From Deltaproteobacteria bacterium (GTDB lineage: Bacteria; Myxococcota; JACPTQ01), in NCBI GenBank assembly GCA_016192705.1, contig JACPTQ010000017.1, positions 124,001 through 188,000 on the forward strand: a DNA stretch of 64,000 nt, in the 5' to 3' direction. Below, piece after piece: positions 40,148 through 48,613 of the stretch. The position numbers were made by a program, and so were the translations under genes. The notes beneath the pieces were generated by a model. That model was not told the origin of the DNA and made no database searches. It was given only the letters and a program-made list of their open reading frames with translations. Every line of letters starts with the position of its first letter. Positions within the stretch are counted from its first letter, which is position 1.

Positions 40148-41302
40148 TCAATTAAAGGTTGGCGGCGGTGTTGTCGTCGCGACGCACGCGGGTGATGTTG
40201 GTGCGCAGTATTGGCCTGGGAAACACACCTGGAGTTTGTCCTCACAGCGATACCCGCTCGCGCATCGAACTGTCGCGCAAGTGAGGTACGGGCGGCAGAC
40301 CGCGACGCCGTTCGTGCCGTCGCAATACGTTAGCGCCGCGCAGCGCACCGACGCGCATGGGTTCGGGTTTGCGACACATTCGACTTGAGTCGGTGGGCAA
40401 TACGAGCCGGCCGGGCACGCGACGATTCGGTCTTCGCAGTGGCTGCCCGCGATGCAGACGAATGTGGCGCTCGCGCAAGTGTCGTAAGGTGTGCAGAACG
40501 CCGCACCCGACACGATGTTGCAGTACGTTCCCGCGGCACAGCGGACTTGCGAGCACGACGTCGCGTTCGGTACGCATTCGGGTGTTGTCGGTGGGCATGA
40601 TGTGCCGGCGATACACGCCTGGATGCGGTCTTCGCAGTGCCATCCGACAAAGCAAACCCTATTCGTGTTGCTGCAGGTGTCGTAGGCGAGGCACGCTGGG
40701 CGCCCAGAAACCATCTCGCAGTAAGTGCCGCTCGCGCACCGCACCGACGCGCAGGTCGCGGGCGGGTCGCAGTTTCGCGTCGTGTCGCTGCGATAATACC
40801 GCTGCGCCTCGGCCCATTGCGGTTTGTTGTACGCGACCATGACCCAAGGCTTCGTTTGGTTAAGCGGCGCGAGACAGCTTGCCGATGGCGAATCGAGGCG
40901 GGCCGTGACTTTGAGCACCGACCCGTTGGTGTTCGTGCGAAGGCGCACGATGCTCGCCGCATAGCCGGCACGCGGTTTTAAGCCGGCGCTAAAGAATGTG
41001 ACCCACTCGCGCGAGAAATCGATCGACGCCGGCGCCGACGCGCCGAAATACGATCGGAATTCGGTTCGCGTTTTCAACGTGCGGTAGCTCGTGGATCGTC
41101 CGATACTGGCCGCAAGCTGAAAGCCATTCACAACTCGAAACGGAATATTCGCGCTGTCGGCCTTGCCGTCCAGTTCCGCACCCTCGGCAATGGCGCCGTC
41201 GGATTCCAAAATGTCATTGCCATCGCTGCCGAGGCCATCGGGGCCACCGCAACCGCCGAATGCGAGCACACAGCCCGCCACGATTCCTAATCTCTTTCTC
41301 AT
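40148..41302 (-). CDS. PrcB-like lipoprotein with Cys-rich EGF-like repeats
   Basis: 384 residues from ATG 41302; ATG 41314 lies directly on the AGAGG site and is less likely. Lipobox F-G-G-C at about residue 18. Residues about 65-160 fit a PrcB-C domain (SYRTLKTRTEFRSYFG, IDFSREWVTFFSAGLKPRAG, VRLRTNTNGSVLKVTARLDS). The C-terminal half has four Cys-rich repeats of the form CASVRCASGTYCEMVSGRPA followed by C..YDTC...CF.G.HCEDR...C, probably disulphide-bonded EGF-like modules. Such repeat proteins are common at myxobacterial surfaces and likely mediate adhesion or binding. Confidence 0.86.
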   Translation of the reverse strand: MRKRLGIVAGCVLAFGGCGGPDGLGSDGNDILESDGAIAEGAELDGKADSANIPFRVVNGFQLAASIGRSTSYRTLKTRTEFRSYFGASAPASIDFSREWVTFFSAGLKPRAGYAASIVRLRTNTNGSVLKVTARLDSPSASCLAPLNQTKPWVMVAYNKPQWAEAQRYYRSDTTRNCDPPATCASVRCASGTYCEMVSGRPACLAYDTCSNTNRVCFVGWHCEDRIQACIAGTSCPPTTPECVPNATSCSQVRCAAGTYCNIVSGAAFCTPYDTCASATFVCIAGSHCEDRIVACPAGSYCPPTQVECVANPNPCASVRCAALTYCDGTNGVAVCRPYLTCATVRCASGYRCEDKLQVCFPGQYCAPTSPACVATTTPPPTFN

Positions 41303-42013
41303 CGCTTTATCCATCCTCTTTGTGCGCGCGACCTTTTCGCGCAGCGGCGGGCGGGAGTGCAGCGGCTGTGCCGTCGAAATAGATGGATAATCTATCAGCG
41401 CTCGACAGAAAACTGATCGCAGAGGATCAAATCGAGATCCCCGATCCCCGGTTAAGCGGTGATTTCACTCGAGGGCGTCGGGTTGGCAGGGGCCCGCTTC
41501 GGCGCGCCAACGTCCTCGGGTCTGGCTTTCAACGCGTGCGCAACCCGCACTAACGAGAATATGCGAATAGGCGCAGTTTCATGCAGGCATGGCACCCCAG
41601 ACCCTGCGGAGGCGCGCCGACGCTGTGCTCCTGCCGACCCAACGCTAATCCGGGCGAACCGCATACCCGGGAGGCATTCCTTAGGCTTGAGGGCGGTACG
41701 AAGGGTTCACCCGTTGGGTGTCGGCTGACGATCGAGCGACCCCCAAGTTTCTCAAGCGCCGTTCCAGGGAAACGGCCGAATTCTGATTGGGCGGACGGGG
41801 ATTGGGCAAGCGGAGGCTCGCATCCGCAGGGGATGAGGTGTCGATGGGGCGTGGGAATGCCGTTCTCATGATGCTTGATTCGTTTCGTGCAGACTCACAT
41901 TTCATGTCAGCCCCGAGGACTTTTGCGAGCCGAAGCGAGCCCGAACCCGGCCGCCCCGCTCTGGACTTGGCCGTTACCCGGGAATCGAGATCGGTTATGG
42001 TATTTTCGACGGC
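41303..42013. other. Intergenic region carrying MITE-like copy B
   Basis: 711 bp. It contains the upstream region of the PrcB-like gene (41303-41450), the inverted repeat element (41513-41919) with its flanking homology (about 41446-41945), and a short leader before the TPR gene. No protein gene beyond the 62-codon frame inside the repeat. Confidence 0.6.
41513..41919 (-). repeat. 407-bp MITE-like repeat, copy B (inverted)
   Basis: Inverse of 33471-33876. The ends are tcctcgggtctg (41513-41524) and cagccccgagga (41908-41919). The conserved 62-codon frame here runs on the minus strand, ending in a stop near 41681. Flanking homology includes ttcggcgcgcc and a ccgggaatcgaga box just outside. 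Confidence 0.8.
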
Positions 42014-42895
42014 ATGGTTTTCACGACTTTCGTTTTCAGCTTGGCTTTGGGCGGCGTCGATCACGACGAGGCGGCGCGGTACTTTAAGATGCGGGCGTAC
42101 GCCGAAGCGGAGCGGCGGTACGGCGTCCTTGTGGCGACGAATTCGAGCGATGTCGTGGCGGCGCTCGGGCTTGCCGATGCCATCGCAAAACAAGGGGACT
42201 GGGAGCGCGCGGCGGCTTCGTATCAGGCGTTCGTCGATGCCGTTGCGCGTTTGCCCGCGAAGAGTCACGCGGCGCACGAGGCGAATGTCGCGCGGGCGTT
42301 GAATTCCATCGGTGTCGTCGCGGCGAGTCTCAATCGCTTGGAGGATGCCGAGAAGGCTTTCACGCGCGCCGTCTACCTTGCGCCCAAGGTCGGCCTTTAC
42401 ATCGCGAACCTTGCGTATGTCATCCAGCTGAATTCGTGGACACACTCGACCGCCGAGCTTAGATCGCCTGATGGCGGTGCGGCTTCACGCCTCGCCAGGC
42501 TGTTCGCGAACGTTGGTGCAGGCGACCCGGCGCGACCGCTGGTTCGGCTTTGGACCGACGACCTTTCCCCCTCCAAGACGTTGCAGCGTCCGTCATTTCG
42601 CAGCTTTGTGCGATGTAAGGCGCCCGGAGAGCCGCGCACCGCCGGACGAGATGGCGCCGTTCTATCGATTCTCGAAAAGGAGCACCCCCAATTTGCGGAC
42701 GCGCTCGACAAGCCCGATTCTCCGTACACGATTTCCGTTTGTGAGCGGGATGCCATCGAGATCGACATTGTCGTGTCAACCGGTCAGGGGCGCGTTGCCG
42801 CTGTTTTCGCGAGCGCTCCGTCGTGGTCCGAAATCGGGCCGGCGCTTACCGCGTTGGTCAAGAAGGCGACCGCGCTGGCGAAACAGCGCAACTAG
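42014..42895 (+). CDS. TPR protein of unknown function
   Basis: 293 residues, ATG 42014. A short hydrophobic start (VFTTFVFSLALGG) may be a weak signal peptide. Two to three TPR units at about 20-150 (AARYFKMRAYAEAERRYGVL, ALGLADAIAKQGDWERAAAS, ALNSIGVVAASLNRLEDAEK). The C-terminal ~130 residues are unassigned (FVRCKAPGEPRTAGRDGAVL; IEIDIVVSTGQGRVAAVFAS), a pattern reminiscent of the C-terminal beta region in myxobacterial TonB-like or AgmX-like TPR proteins. Placed directly upstream of the yebC-ruv operon, which has its own promoter. Confidence 0.8.
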   Translation: MVFTTFVFSLALGGVDHDEAARYFKMRAYAEAERRYGVLVATNSSDVVAALGLADAIAKQGDWERAAASYQAFVDAVARLPAKSHAAHEANVARALNSIGVVAASLNRLEDAEKAFTRAVYLAPKVGLYIANLAYVIQLNSWTHSTAELRSPDGGAASRLARLFANVGAGDPARPLVRLWTDDLSPSKTLQRPSFRSFVRCKAPGEPRTAGRDGAVLSILEKEHPQFADALDKPDSPYTISVCERDAIEIDIVVSTGQGRVAAVFASAPSWSEIGPALTALVKKATALAKQRN

Positions 42896-42920
42896 CTGAA
42901 AATTAAGTGGAATCCGTTCG

Positions 42921-42949
42921 TTGACAGGTTTCGTTCGCTCTGCTAGGTT
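42921..42949 (+). promoter_or_regulatory. Sigma-70 promoter of the yebC-ruvCAB operon
   Basis: TTGACA (42921-42926), 17-bp spacer, TAGGTT (42944-42949), predicted start about 42956, followed by the GGGAGGAGG ribosome site of yebC. Confidence 0.72.
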
Positions 42950-42980
42950 CTGCGCCCAATTTTCGGGAGGAGGATGCGCC

Positions 42981-43718
42981 ATGTCGGGCCACAGTAAATG
43001 GAGCACGATAAAGCACAAGAAGGGCAAGGCCGACGCGGCGCGCGGGAAGGTCTTTACCAAGCTGATAAAAGAAATCACAGTCGCTGCGCGCATGGGCGGC
43101 GGTGACATCGATGGCAACTCGCGACTGCGGAAGGCCGTGACCGACGCGCGATCGAGCAACATGCCGAGCGACACGATCACGCGGGCGATCAAGAAGGGGA
43201 CGGGCGAACTCGAAGGCGTGAATTACGAAGAGCTTGTTTATGCGGGGACGGCGCCGGGCGGTGTTTTTGTTTTGATGGAAGTGATGACCGACAACAAGAA
43301 CCGCACCGTTGGCGAGATTCGAAACATCATCGAGCGGCTGAATGGGGCGCTGACGGACCAGTCGGCCGTGGCGTGGGCGTTCGACAAGAAGGGCGTGATC
43401 GTGTGCGCGCGCGAGATCGCGAGCGAGGACGACGTGATGGAGTATGCGCTCGACAATGGCGCCGATGACGTTGTGGCGGGTGAGAAGGAGTTTGAAGTTT
43501 ATTGCGATCCCAAGGCGTTCGACGGGCTCAAGGCGGCGTTTGACAGGAAGGGGTGGGCGACGATCGTTGCCGAAGTAACGATGAAGCCGCAGAATCCCGT
43601 GAAGCTGACCGGGAAACCAGCAGAAAGTATTCTCAAGCTGCTTGAGGAGCTCGACGACCACGACGACGTGCAGCATGTTTACTCGAACGCGGATATCGAC
43701 CCGGCGCTGATGGCGTAA
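42981..43718 (+). CDS. yebC: YebC/PmpR family translation/transcription factor
   Basis: 245 residues from ATG 42981, with GGGAGGAGG upstream. The family start SGHSKWSTIKHKKGKADAAR and the segments MPSDTITRAIKKGTGELEGV, GTAPGGVFVLMEVMTDNKNR, TVGEIRNIIERLNG and VYSNADIDPALM are all present. YebC-type proteins help ribosomes through proline runs or act as DNA-binding regulators, depending on paralogue. Placement immediately before ruvCAB is the widely conserved order. Confidence 0.96.
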   Translation: MSGHSKWSTIKHKKGKADAARGKVFTKLIKEITVAARMGGGDIDGNSRLRKAVTDARSSNMPSDTITRAIKKGTGELEGVNYEELVYAGTAPGGVFVLMEVMTDNKNRTVGEIRNIIERLNGALTDQSAVAWAFDKKGVIVCAREIASEDDVMEYALDNGADDVVAGEKEFEVYCDPKAFDGLKAAFDRKGWATIVAEVTMKPQNPVKLTGKPAESILKLLEELDDHDDVQHVYSNADIDPALMA

Positions 43719-43746
43719 CGCTGGGTGCAAGGGCGGTAACGGGGTG

Positions 43747-44373
43747 ATGCGGTTGAGTGCGAACGGAGGCGCTGGTCGGGCAAGTGGGGGGCGCGCCATT
43801 GGTGTCGATCCTGGGACGGAGCGCGTCGGTTGGGGGGTTGTCGAAATGCGGGGCGGGAGCGTGGTGCACGTGGCGTACGGCGTGATACGGCCGGCGGCGG
43901 GGTCCCTCGCGGCGCGGCTTGCGGAGATTGATCGGGCGCTCGGCGAAGTTGTTCTGCGGGAGCGACCGGTTACCGCAGCGGTTGAGGGGGTTTTTCAGGC
44001 GGGGTTTGCGCGAAGCGCGCTCATGCTTGGGCACGGGCGCGGCGTGGCGCTCGCGGTGCTCGGACGCGCGGGGCTCGATGTTGCGGAGTATGCGCCGGCG
44101 GCGGTGAAGGCGACGGTTGCGGGGAGCGGGCGCGCCGAGAAGGAGCAGGTCGCGCGGGCGATAGCGGCGGTGCTGGGGCTTGGCGAAGTGCCGGCCGCCG
44201 ATGCGGCGGATGCGCTGGCGGTTGCGCTTTGTCATGTGGTGCGAAGCGGCGGGTTGAGGCGAGGAGGAAGAGATCAACGCAAAGACGCAGAGACGCTAAG
44301 GGAAGGGGCTCTGTCTTTGCGGCTTGGCGCCTTGGCGTTAAATCCGGATCCGGAAGCGGGGTCAGGGAAATGA
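43747..44373 (+). CDS. ruvC: Holliday junction endonuclease RuvC with repeat-derived tail
   Basis: 208 residues from ATG 43747 (GTG 43744 is adjacent). Catalytic acids: Asp in AIGVDPGTERVG, Glu in TAAVEGVFQAGF, and the Asp pair in PAADAADALAVALCH. RuvC resolves Holliday junctions with RuvAB. The enzyme core ends at about residue 172. The last ~36 residues (GGRDQRKDAETLREGALSLR and on) are encoded by a dispersed repeat (44265-44352) and have no counterpart in normal RuvC. The stop overlaps the ruvA start (ATGA). Confidence 0.95.
   Translation: MRLSANGGAGRASGGRAIGVDPGTERVGWGVVEMRGGSVVHVAYGVIRPAAGSLAARLAEIDRALGEVVLRERPVTAAVEGVFQAGFARSALMLGHGRGVALAVLGRAGLDVAEYAPAAVKATVAGSGRAEKEQVARAIAAVLGLGEVPAADAADALAVALCHVVRSGGLRRGGRDQRKDAETLREGALSLRLGALALNPDPEAGSGK
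44265..44352 (+). repeat. Dispersed AACGCAAAGACGC repeat at the ruvC-ruvA junction
   Basis: Left arm aacgcaaagacgcagagacg, right arm ctctgtctttgcggcttggc followed by gccttggcgtt: an imperfect palindrome of a kind dispersed in many bacterial genomes (AACGCAAAGGCGCAAAG type, from memory). It lies in frame and supplies the RuvC C-terminal tail. Confidence 0.75.
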
Positions 44374-44957
44374 TCGCGACGCTCCGGGGACGCGTGACGG
44401 AGAAGGCGGTGCGCGGTGTTGTGATTGAGGCGGGCGGAGTTGGGTACGATGTGGCGGTTTCGGTCACGACGCTCGCGGCGTTGCCGGAGGCGGGCACGGA
44501 AGCCACGCTGTTTGTCCACACGCACGTTCGCGAGGATGTTCTTGCGCTGTATGGATTTGCGACGCGCGAGGAGCGGGAGGCGTTTCGATTGCTTTTGGGG
44601 GTGTCGGGTGTCGGGCCGAAAGTCGCGACGGCGGTCTTGTCCGGGTTGACGGCCAAGGATTTGGCGGATGCGGTTGAGGAGCGCGATGTGGCGAGGCTGT
44701 CGCGCGTGAACGGAATCGGGAAAAAGATGGCCGAACGGATCTTGATGGACTTGCGTGGGAAGACGGTGCCGCTTGCGGGGCCGGTTGAGGGGCGGAGCGA
44801 AAAGCGGCGAACGATGGATGAGCTCGCGGCGGCGCTCGTGAGTTTGGGGTATTCGGCGACGGAGGCGGAGCGTGCGGCGGCGCGCCTCAAAGACCGGTCG
44901 TCGGAATCGGTCGAGAGTTTGCTGCGTGACGCTCTTAAGATCGTGGGGAAGGTTTAG
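44370..44957 (+). CDS. ruvA: Holliday junction branch-migration protein RuvA
   Basis: 195 residues from ATG 44370, overlapping the ruvC stop by 4 nt. N-terminal OB fold (MIATLRGRVTEKAVRGVVIE), then two helix-hairpin-helix motifs (LLGVSGVGPKVATAVLSGL; RVNGIGKKMAERILMDLRG) and a C-terminal RuvB-binding domain (ELAAALVSLGYSATEAERAA). RuvA binds four-way junctions and recruits RuvB. Confidence 0.97.
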   Translation: MIATLRGRVTEKAVRGVVIEAGGVGYDVAVSVTTLAALPEAGTEATLFVHTHVREDVLALYGFATREEREAFRLLLGVSGVGPKVATAVLSGLTAKDLADAVEERDVARLSRVNGIGKKMAERILMDLRGKTVPLAGPVEGRSEKRRTMDELAAALVSLGYSATEAERAAARLKDRSSESVESLLRDALKIVGKV

Positions 44958-44966
44958 GTCGGCGGC

Positions 44967-45992
44967 GTGAAGGAGAACGAAGGGGACAGGCTCGTGGCGC
45001 CGGGCGCCGCGACCGATGACGAGTTGGTCGACGCAACGCTTCGCCCGCGATCGTTTCGCGAGTATGTCGGGCAGCACGCGGTCACAGACAATTTGAAGGT
45101 GTTTGTCGAGGCGGCCAAGCGGCGAAGTGAAGCGCTCGATCACGTGCTCTTTTGTGGGCCACCGGGATTGGGGAAAACGACGCTCGCGCACGTCATTGCG
45201 AATGAGCTTGGGGTCGAACTGCACATTTCGTCAGGGCCGGCGATCGAGCGAAAGGGCGATTTGGCGGGGCTTCTGACAAATCTCGGTGAACGCGACGTGC
45301 TTTTTATTGACGAGATTCATCGGCTGTCGGCGGCGGTTGAGGAGAATCTTTACCCCGCGATGGAAGATTTTGGGTTCGACGTGATGCTGGGCGAGGGTCC
45401 TTACGCGAAGAATCTTCGGATGAAGTTGAATCGCTTCACGTTGATCGGTGCGACGACGCGCACGGGACTTTTGACGTCGCCGCTTCGCGACCGTTTTGGG
45501 ATCGTCATGCGGCTCGATTTTTATGGCGAGGATGAGCTCGATCTCATCGTTCGTCGATCGGCGAAAATTCTTGGCGTTGACGTCGATGATGATGCGGCGC
45601 GGGTCATCGCGGGGCGTGCGCGCGGGACGCCGCGCATTGCGAACCGGCTGTTGCGGCGGGTGCGCGATTTCGCGGAGGTTGAGGGCACGGGGCGAATCGA
45701 CGTGGCGATGGCTGAGGCGTCGCTTAGGCGGCTCGCGGTCGATGAGCGCGGGCTCGACGAGATGGACACGCGGCTCCTGCTCGCGATCATCGATACGTTT
45801 CAAGGTGGGCCGGTTGGGCTCGAAACGCTCGCGGCTGCCGTTGGCGAAGAGGCCGATACAATTGAAGACGTGTATGAGCCGTTCCTCATTAAGGAGGGGT
45901 TGCTTCATCGGACGCCCCGGGGACGTGTTGCTGCGCCACGCGCTTACGAGCACTTTGGGCGGAAAGCGCATGGCCAGGGGACTTTTTTGTAG
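44967..45992 (+). CDS. ruvB: Holliday junction helicase RuvB
   Basis: 341 residues, GTG 44967, 9 nt after ruvA. Walker [16 protein letters not shown], Walker [11 protein letters not shown], sensor 1 [20 protein letters not shown], and the C-terminal winged helix ([20 protein letters not shown]). Hexameric AAA+ motor that drives branch migration with RuvA. All family motifs are present and the length is normal. Confidence 0.98.
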   Translation: MKENEGDRLVAPGAATDDELVDATLRPRSFREYVGQHAVTDNLKVFVEAAKRRSEALDHVLFCGPPGLGKTTLAHVIANELGVELHISSGPAIERKGDLAGLLTNLGERDVLFIDEIHRLSAAVEENLYPAMEDFGFDVMLGEGPYAKNLRMKLNRFTLIGATTRTGLLTSPLRDRFGIVMRLDFYGEDELDLIVRRSAKILGVDVDDDAARVIAGRARGTPRIANRLLRRVRDFAEVEGTGRIDVAMAEASLRRLAVDERGLDEMDTRLLLAIIDTFQGGPVGLETLAAAVGEEADTIEDVYEPFLIKEGLLHRTPRGRVAAPRAYEHFGRKAHGQGTFL

Positions 45993-46016
45993 AGAATGTG
46001 GTAGGAGAGGGACGCG

Positions 46017-46925
46017 ATGTATCGACAAAGGACACTTCAGTCGGAAGTGGCGGTTGCGGGCGTTGGCCTGCACACGGGACGAAACGTCACCTTGACGCTG
46101 AAGCCGGGTGCGGCGGACAGCGGAGTACGGTTTGTGCGTACGGACGGGGCGGCGCGCGTTGAGATTCCCGCGACTGTGGAGTCGGTCGTTGACACGACGC
46201 TGGCGACGACGCTCGGGCGCGGTGGGACGACGGTTGGAACGGTCGAGCATCTGCTCGCCGCGCTTTACGGGATGGGAATTGACAACGTTGTTGCAGAGGT
46301 GGACGGCCCGGAGATACCGGCGCTCGACGGCAGCGCGGAGCCGTTTGTGGCGCTCGCGCGGAAGGCGGGGATCGCAACGCAGGACGCGGCCAAGACGTTT
46401 TTCGTGATCGATCGCGCGGTGCGGGTCGAGGAGCCGGGGAAGTGGGCGGAGCTTGCGCCGGCGCGGGGCTTGTCGATTGAGTACCGCGTGCATTTCAATC
46501 ACCAGCTCTTGGGCGAGCAAAAGGTTACGGTTGATTTGTGTGGTGAGGATTTTTCGAAGGTGATCGCTCCGGCGCGGACGTTTGGATTTGCGAAAGAAGT
46601 CGACGCCTTGCGTGCGCGGGGGCTGGCGCTGGGTGGTTCGCTGGAGAACGCGGTCGTGCTGGACGGTGACCATTATTTGAACCCGGACGGGCTTCGGTTT
46701 GCCGACGAATGCGTGCGTCACAAGGTTCTCGATGCGCTTGGTGATTTGGCGTTGTTTGGGATGGTTGTCGTGGGGCGGTTTCGGGCGGACCGTTCGGGCC
46801 ATACCCTCAACAATCGACTGGCCAAGGCGGTTCTTGCAGATGCATCTTCGCACCGGCAAATTCGGCCGACGCCTGAAGAGGCGAAGGCGCTGGGTCTGTA
46901 CGTCCCAACGTGGGTCACCCCGTAA
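46017..46925 (+). CDS. lpxC: UDP-3-O-acyl-GlcNAc deacetylase LpxC
   Basis: 302 residues, ATG 46017 with GAGAGGGACGC upstream. N-terminal QSEVAVAGVGLHTGRNVTLT; zinc His in TVEHLLAALYGMGI; catalytic-site segment EIPALDGSAEPFV; second zinc site in the FADECVRHKVLDALGDLALF region. LpxC is the first committed step of lipid A synthesis, so this cell makes a lipopolysaccharide-type outer membrane. It lies 24 nt after ruvB, possibly in the same transcript. Confidence 0.97.
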   Translation: MYRQRTLQSEVAVAGVGLHTGRNVTLTLKPGAADSGVRFVRTDGAARVEIPATVESVVDTTLATTLGRGGTTVGTVEHLLAALYGMGIDNVVAEVDGPEIPALDGSAEPFVALARKAGIATQDAAKTFFVIDRAVRVEEPGKWAELAPARGLSIEYRVHFNHQLLGEQKVTVDLCGEDFSKVIAPARTFGFAKEVDALRARGLALGGSLENAVVLDGDHYLNPDGLRFADECVRHKVLDALGDLALFGMVVVGRFRADRSGHTLNNRLAKAVLADASSHRQIRPTPEEAKALGLYVPTWVTP

Positions 46926-46967
46926 CGGGTTGTTGCGAAGCGCCCATCCGCGTGATTCGAAATCATC

Positions 46968-47906
46968 GTGGAACGAAACACCGCTGAGACTTTTGTTGTT
47001 GATTCCACGGACGCGGGACAGCGTTTAGATCGGGTGGTTGGACGGCATTTCGCGCTTGCGCGGGCGCGGGCCGTGGAGTTGTGCGAGCGCGGGCTGGTTC
47101 GGATCAACGGGCGGCGCGCGGCGAAGGGCGAAGTTGTTTCAGTGGGCGACGAGGTTGCTGTGACGGCGATCGATGTTGTCGCGACCGACTTTGCGCCGAA
47201 GCCGAATCCAGCGGTTGATATTCGCGTGCTCTACGTGGACGACGCGATGATTGCGGTCGACAAGGCGGCTGGGATTGCGACATTTCCTCTGCGGTCCGAG
47301 GAGGTCGGTACGCTGGCCAACGGGCTTGTGGCTCAGTTTCCCGAGCTGGCCGCGATTTCACCTCGTCGCGAGGCGGGGATCGCGCACCGGCTGGATCGCG
47401 GAACGTCGGGTGTCGTGGTGGTTGGTCGAACGGCGGCAGCGTACGCGGCGCTCCGAGCGAGGTTCGCGCGGCACGAGGTCGATAAAGAGTACGTTGCGTT
47501 GGTGCTTGGGCGAATCGCAGAGGCTGTGAGCGTTACGGGCGCGCTTCGAAAGCGGGGACGCGCTCACGTGGTTCGCGTCGAAGAGGATGGGCTTCACGCG
47601 GAGACGCGGTATTCGCCGATTGAGGCTTTCGGCGCAACAATGACGCTCATTCGTGTCGAGACGCGCACGGGACGACGACATCAAGTGCGTGCCCACCTGG
47701 CGTCGGTGGGACATCCGCTTGCAGGGGACGCGACGTTTCAGAGCGAGCACAAGCAGGCTGTCGACCCAACAGGCCTCGCTCGGCCGTTTTTGCACGCCTC
47801 GCGCGTTGTTGTACTTCATCCCGTGACGGGCGCGCGAATCGATCTGTGCGCGTCGCTGCCCGACGACCTTGAAGCCGTGTTGCAGGGCCTTCGCGCGTTG
47901 CGCTAA
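46968..47906 (+). CDS. RluA/RluD-family pseudouridine synthase
   Basis: 312 residues, GTG 46968. An S4 RNA-binding domain (QRLDRVVGRHFALARARAVE; RINGRRAAKGEVVSVGDEV) is followed by the synthase domain with the catalytic Asp in HRLDRGTSGVVVVGRTAAA and the C-terminal motifs TRTGRRHQVRAHLASVGHP and FLHASRVVVLHP. Modifies uridines in rRNA or tRNA; the exact target (for example RluD sites in 23S) cannot be told from sequence. Its 3' end overlaps the convergent M14 gene by 4 nt. Confidence 0.94.
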   Translation: MERNTAETFVVDSTDAGQRLDRVVGRHFALARARAVELCERGLVRINGRRAAKGEVVSVGDEVAVTAIDVVATDFAPKPNPAVDIRVLYVDDAMIAVDKAAGIATFPLRSEEVGTLANGLVAQFPELAAISPRREAGIAHRLDRGTSGVVVVGRTAAAYAALRARFARHEVDKEYVALVLGRIAEAVSVTGALRKRGRAHVVRVEEDGLHAETRYSPIEAFGATMTLIRVETRTGRRHQVRAHLASVGHPLAGDATFQSEHKQAVDPTGLARPFLHASRVVVLHPVTGARIDLCASLPDDLEAVLQGLRALR

Positions 47907-48613
47907 CGGCGCGTTGCGCGTTCGCGACCGACAATGAAAGCGAGCGCTGCGTCGAGAGCCGGCTTATGGCGGCGCCACGCGATGGCGATCGGCTCGCGGA
48001 TGCACTCGAGCGTGATGACCGGGATTCGACGTTCGACACCGAAGTAAGTCCCGAGCGAGCCGGGTGTCGGATAGCCAATGCTCGCTTTGACCGCGTAACC
48101 GTTCGCGCAGCCGATTGCGCGCGCCCATCGGCGGGCCGGGCCGTCATAGTTCACGAATCCAAACGGCTCGTGGAGCGTGAGGATGTAGAGGTTCGGTTTG
48201 TGCTTGGCGGATTGGGCGATGCGACCAACTCTGAGAAAACGATCGACGAGCGCGAGGAGGGCTTTTACCTCGGGCTCGCTGGCCGGTTCATTTCCGGGGC
48301 AGTATCCCGGTCGGACATTTCGTCCCCAATTGCGGGACGGGAAGTTGCGGTTCAAGTCGACCCCCCCGGCGTTGTCTTTTTTTTTTCGCACGAGGCCGTC
48401 GGGATTCGCGGCGTCGACAATGATGACGCGCACACCGCGCGGCGGGCGCTTCGCGAGTTTCTGCGCAAAGCGGCGCGCCAAACGCGGGCCGAGGGGTTCG
48501 TCGCCGTGAACGCCAGGAATGACGATGAGCGTTGTCGCGCCTCTGCCGATCGTTGTTGTCGTGATGGGGCGACCCTCGACACTTCGGCCAATCACGCCGT
48601 TCTTCGCTTTCAC
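47903..48613 (-). CDS. M14 metallopeptidase, MpaA-like
   Basis: 236 residues, GTG 48613, overlapping the stop of the giant TPR gene (GTGA). Zinc carboxypeptidase features: H-x2-E in VIPGVHGDEPLG, Asn/Arg in GGVDLNRNFPSRNWG, third zinc His in YILTLHEPFGFVNYDGP, catalytic Glu in PVITLECIREP. The size and lack of a signal peptide fit murein-tripeptide amidase MpaA or related cytoplasmic peptidases, which act on recycled peptidoglycan peptides. Coupling to the TPR gene is unusual for such an enzyme. Confidence 0.9.
   Translation of the reverse strand: MKAKNGVIGRSVEGRPITTTTIGRGATTLIVIPGVHGDEPLGPRLARRFAQKLAKRPPRGVRVIIVDAANPDGLVRKKKDNAGGVDLNRNFPSRNWGRNVRPGYCPGNEPASEPEVKALLALVDRFLRVGRIAQSAKHKPNLYILTLHEPFGFVNYDGPARRWARAIGCANGYAVKASIGYPTPGSLGTYFGVERRIPVITLECIREPIAIAWRRHKPALDAALAFIVGRERATRR

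Noticed and set aside
45231-46859. 542-codon open frame on the minus strand
   Set aside because: Antisense to ruvB and lpxC; composition is that of a shadow frame.
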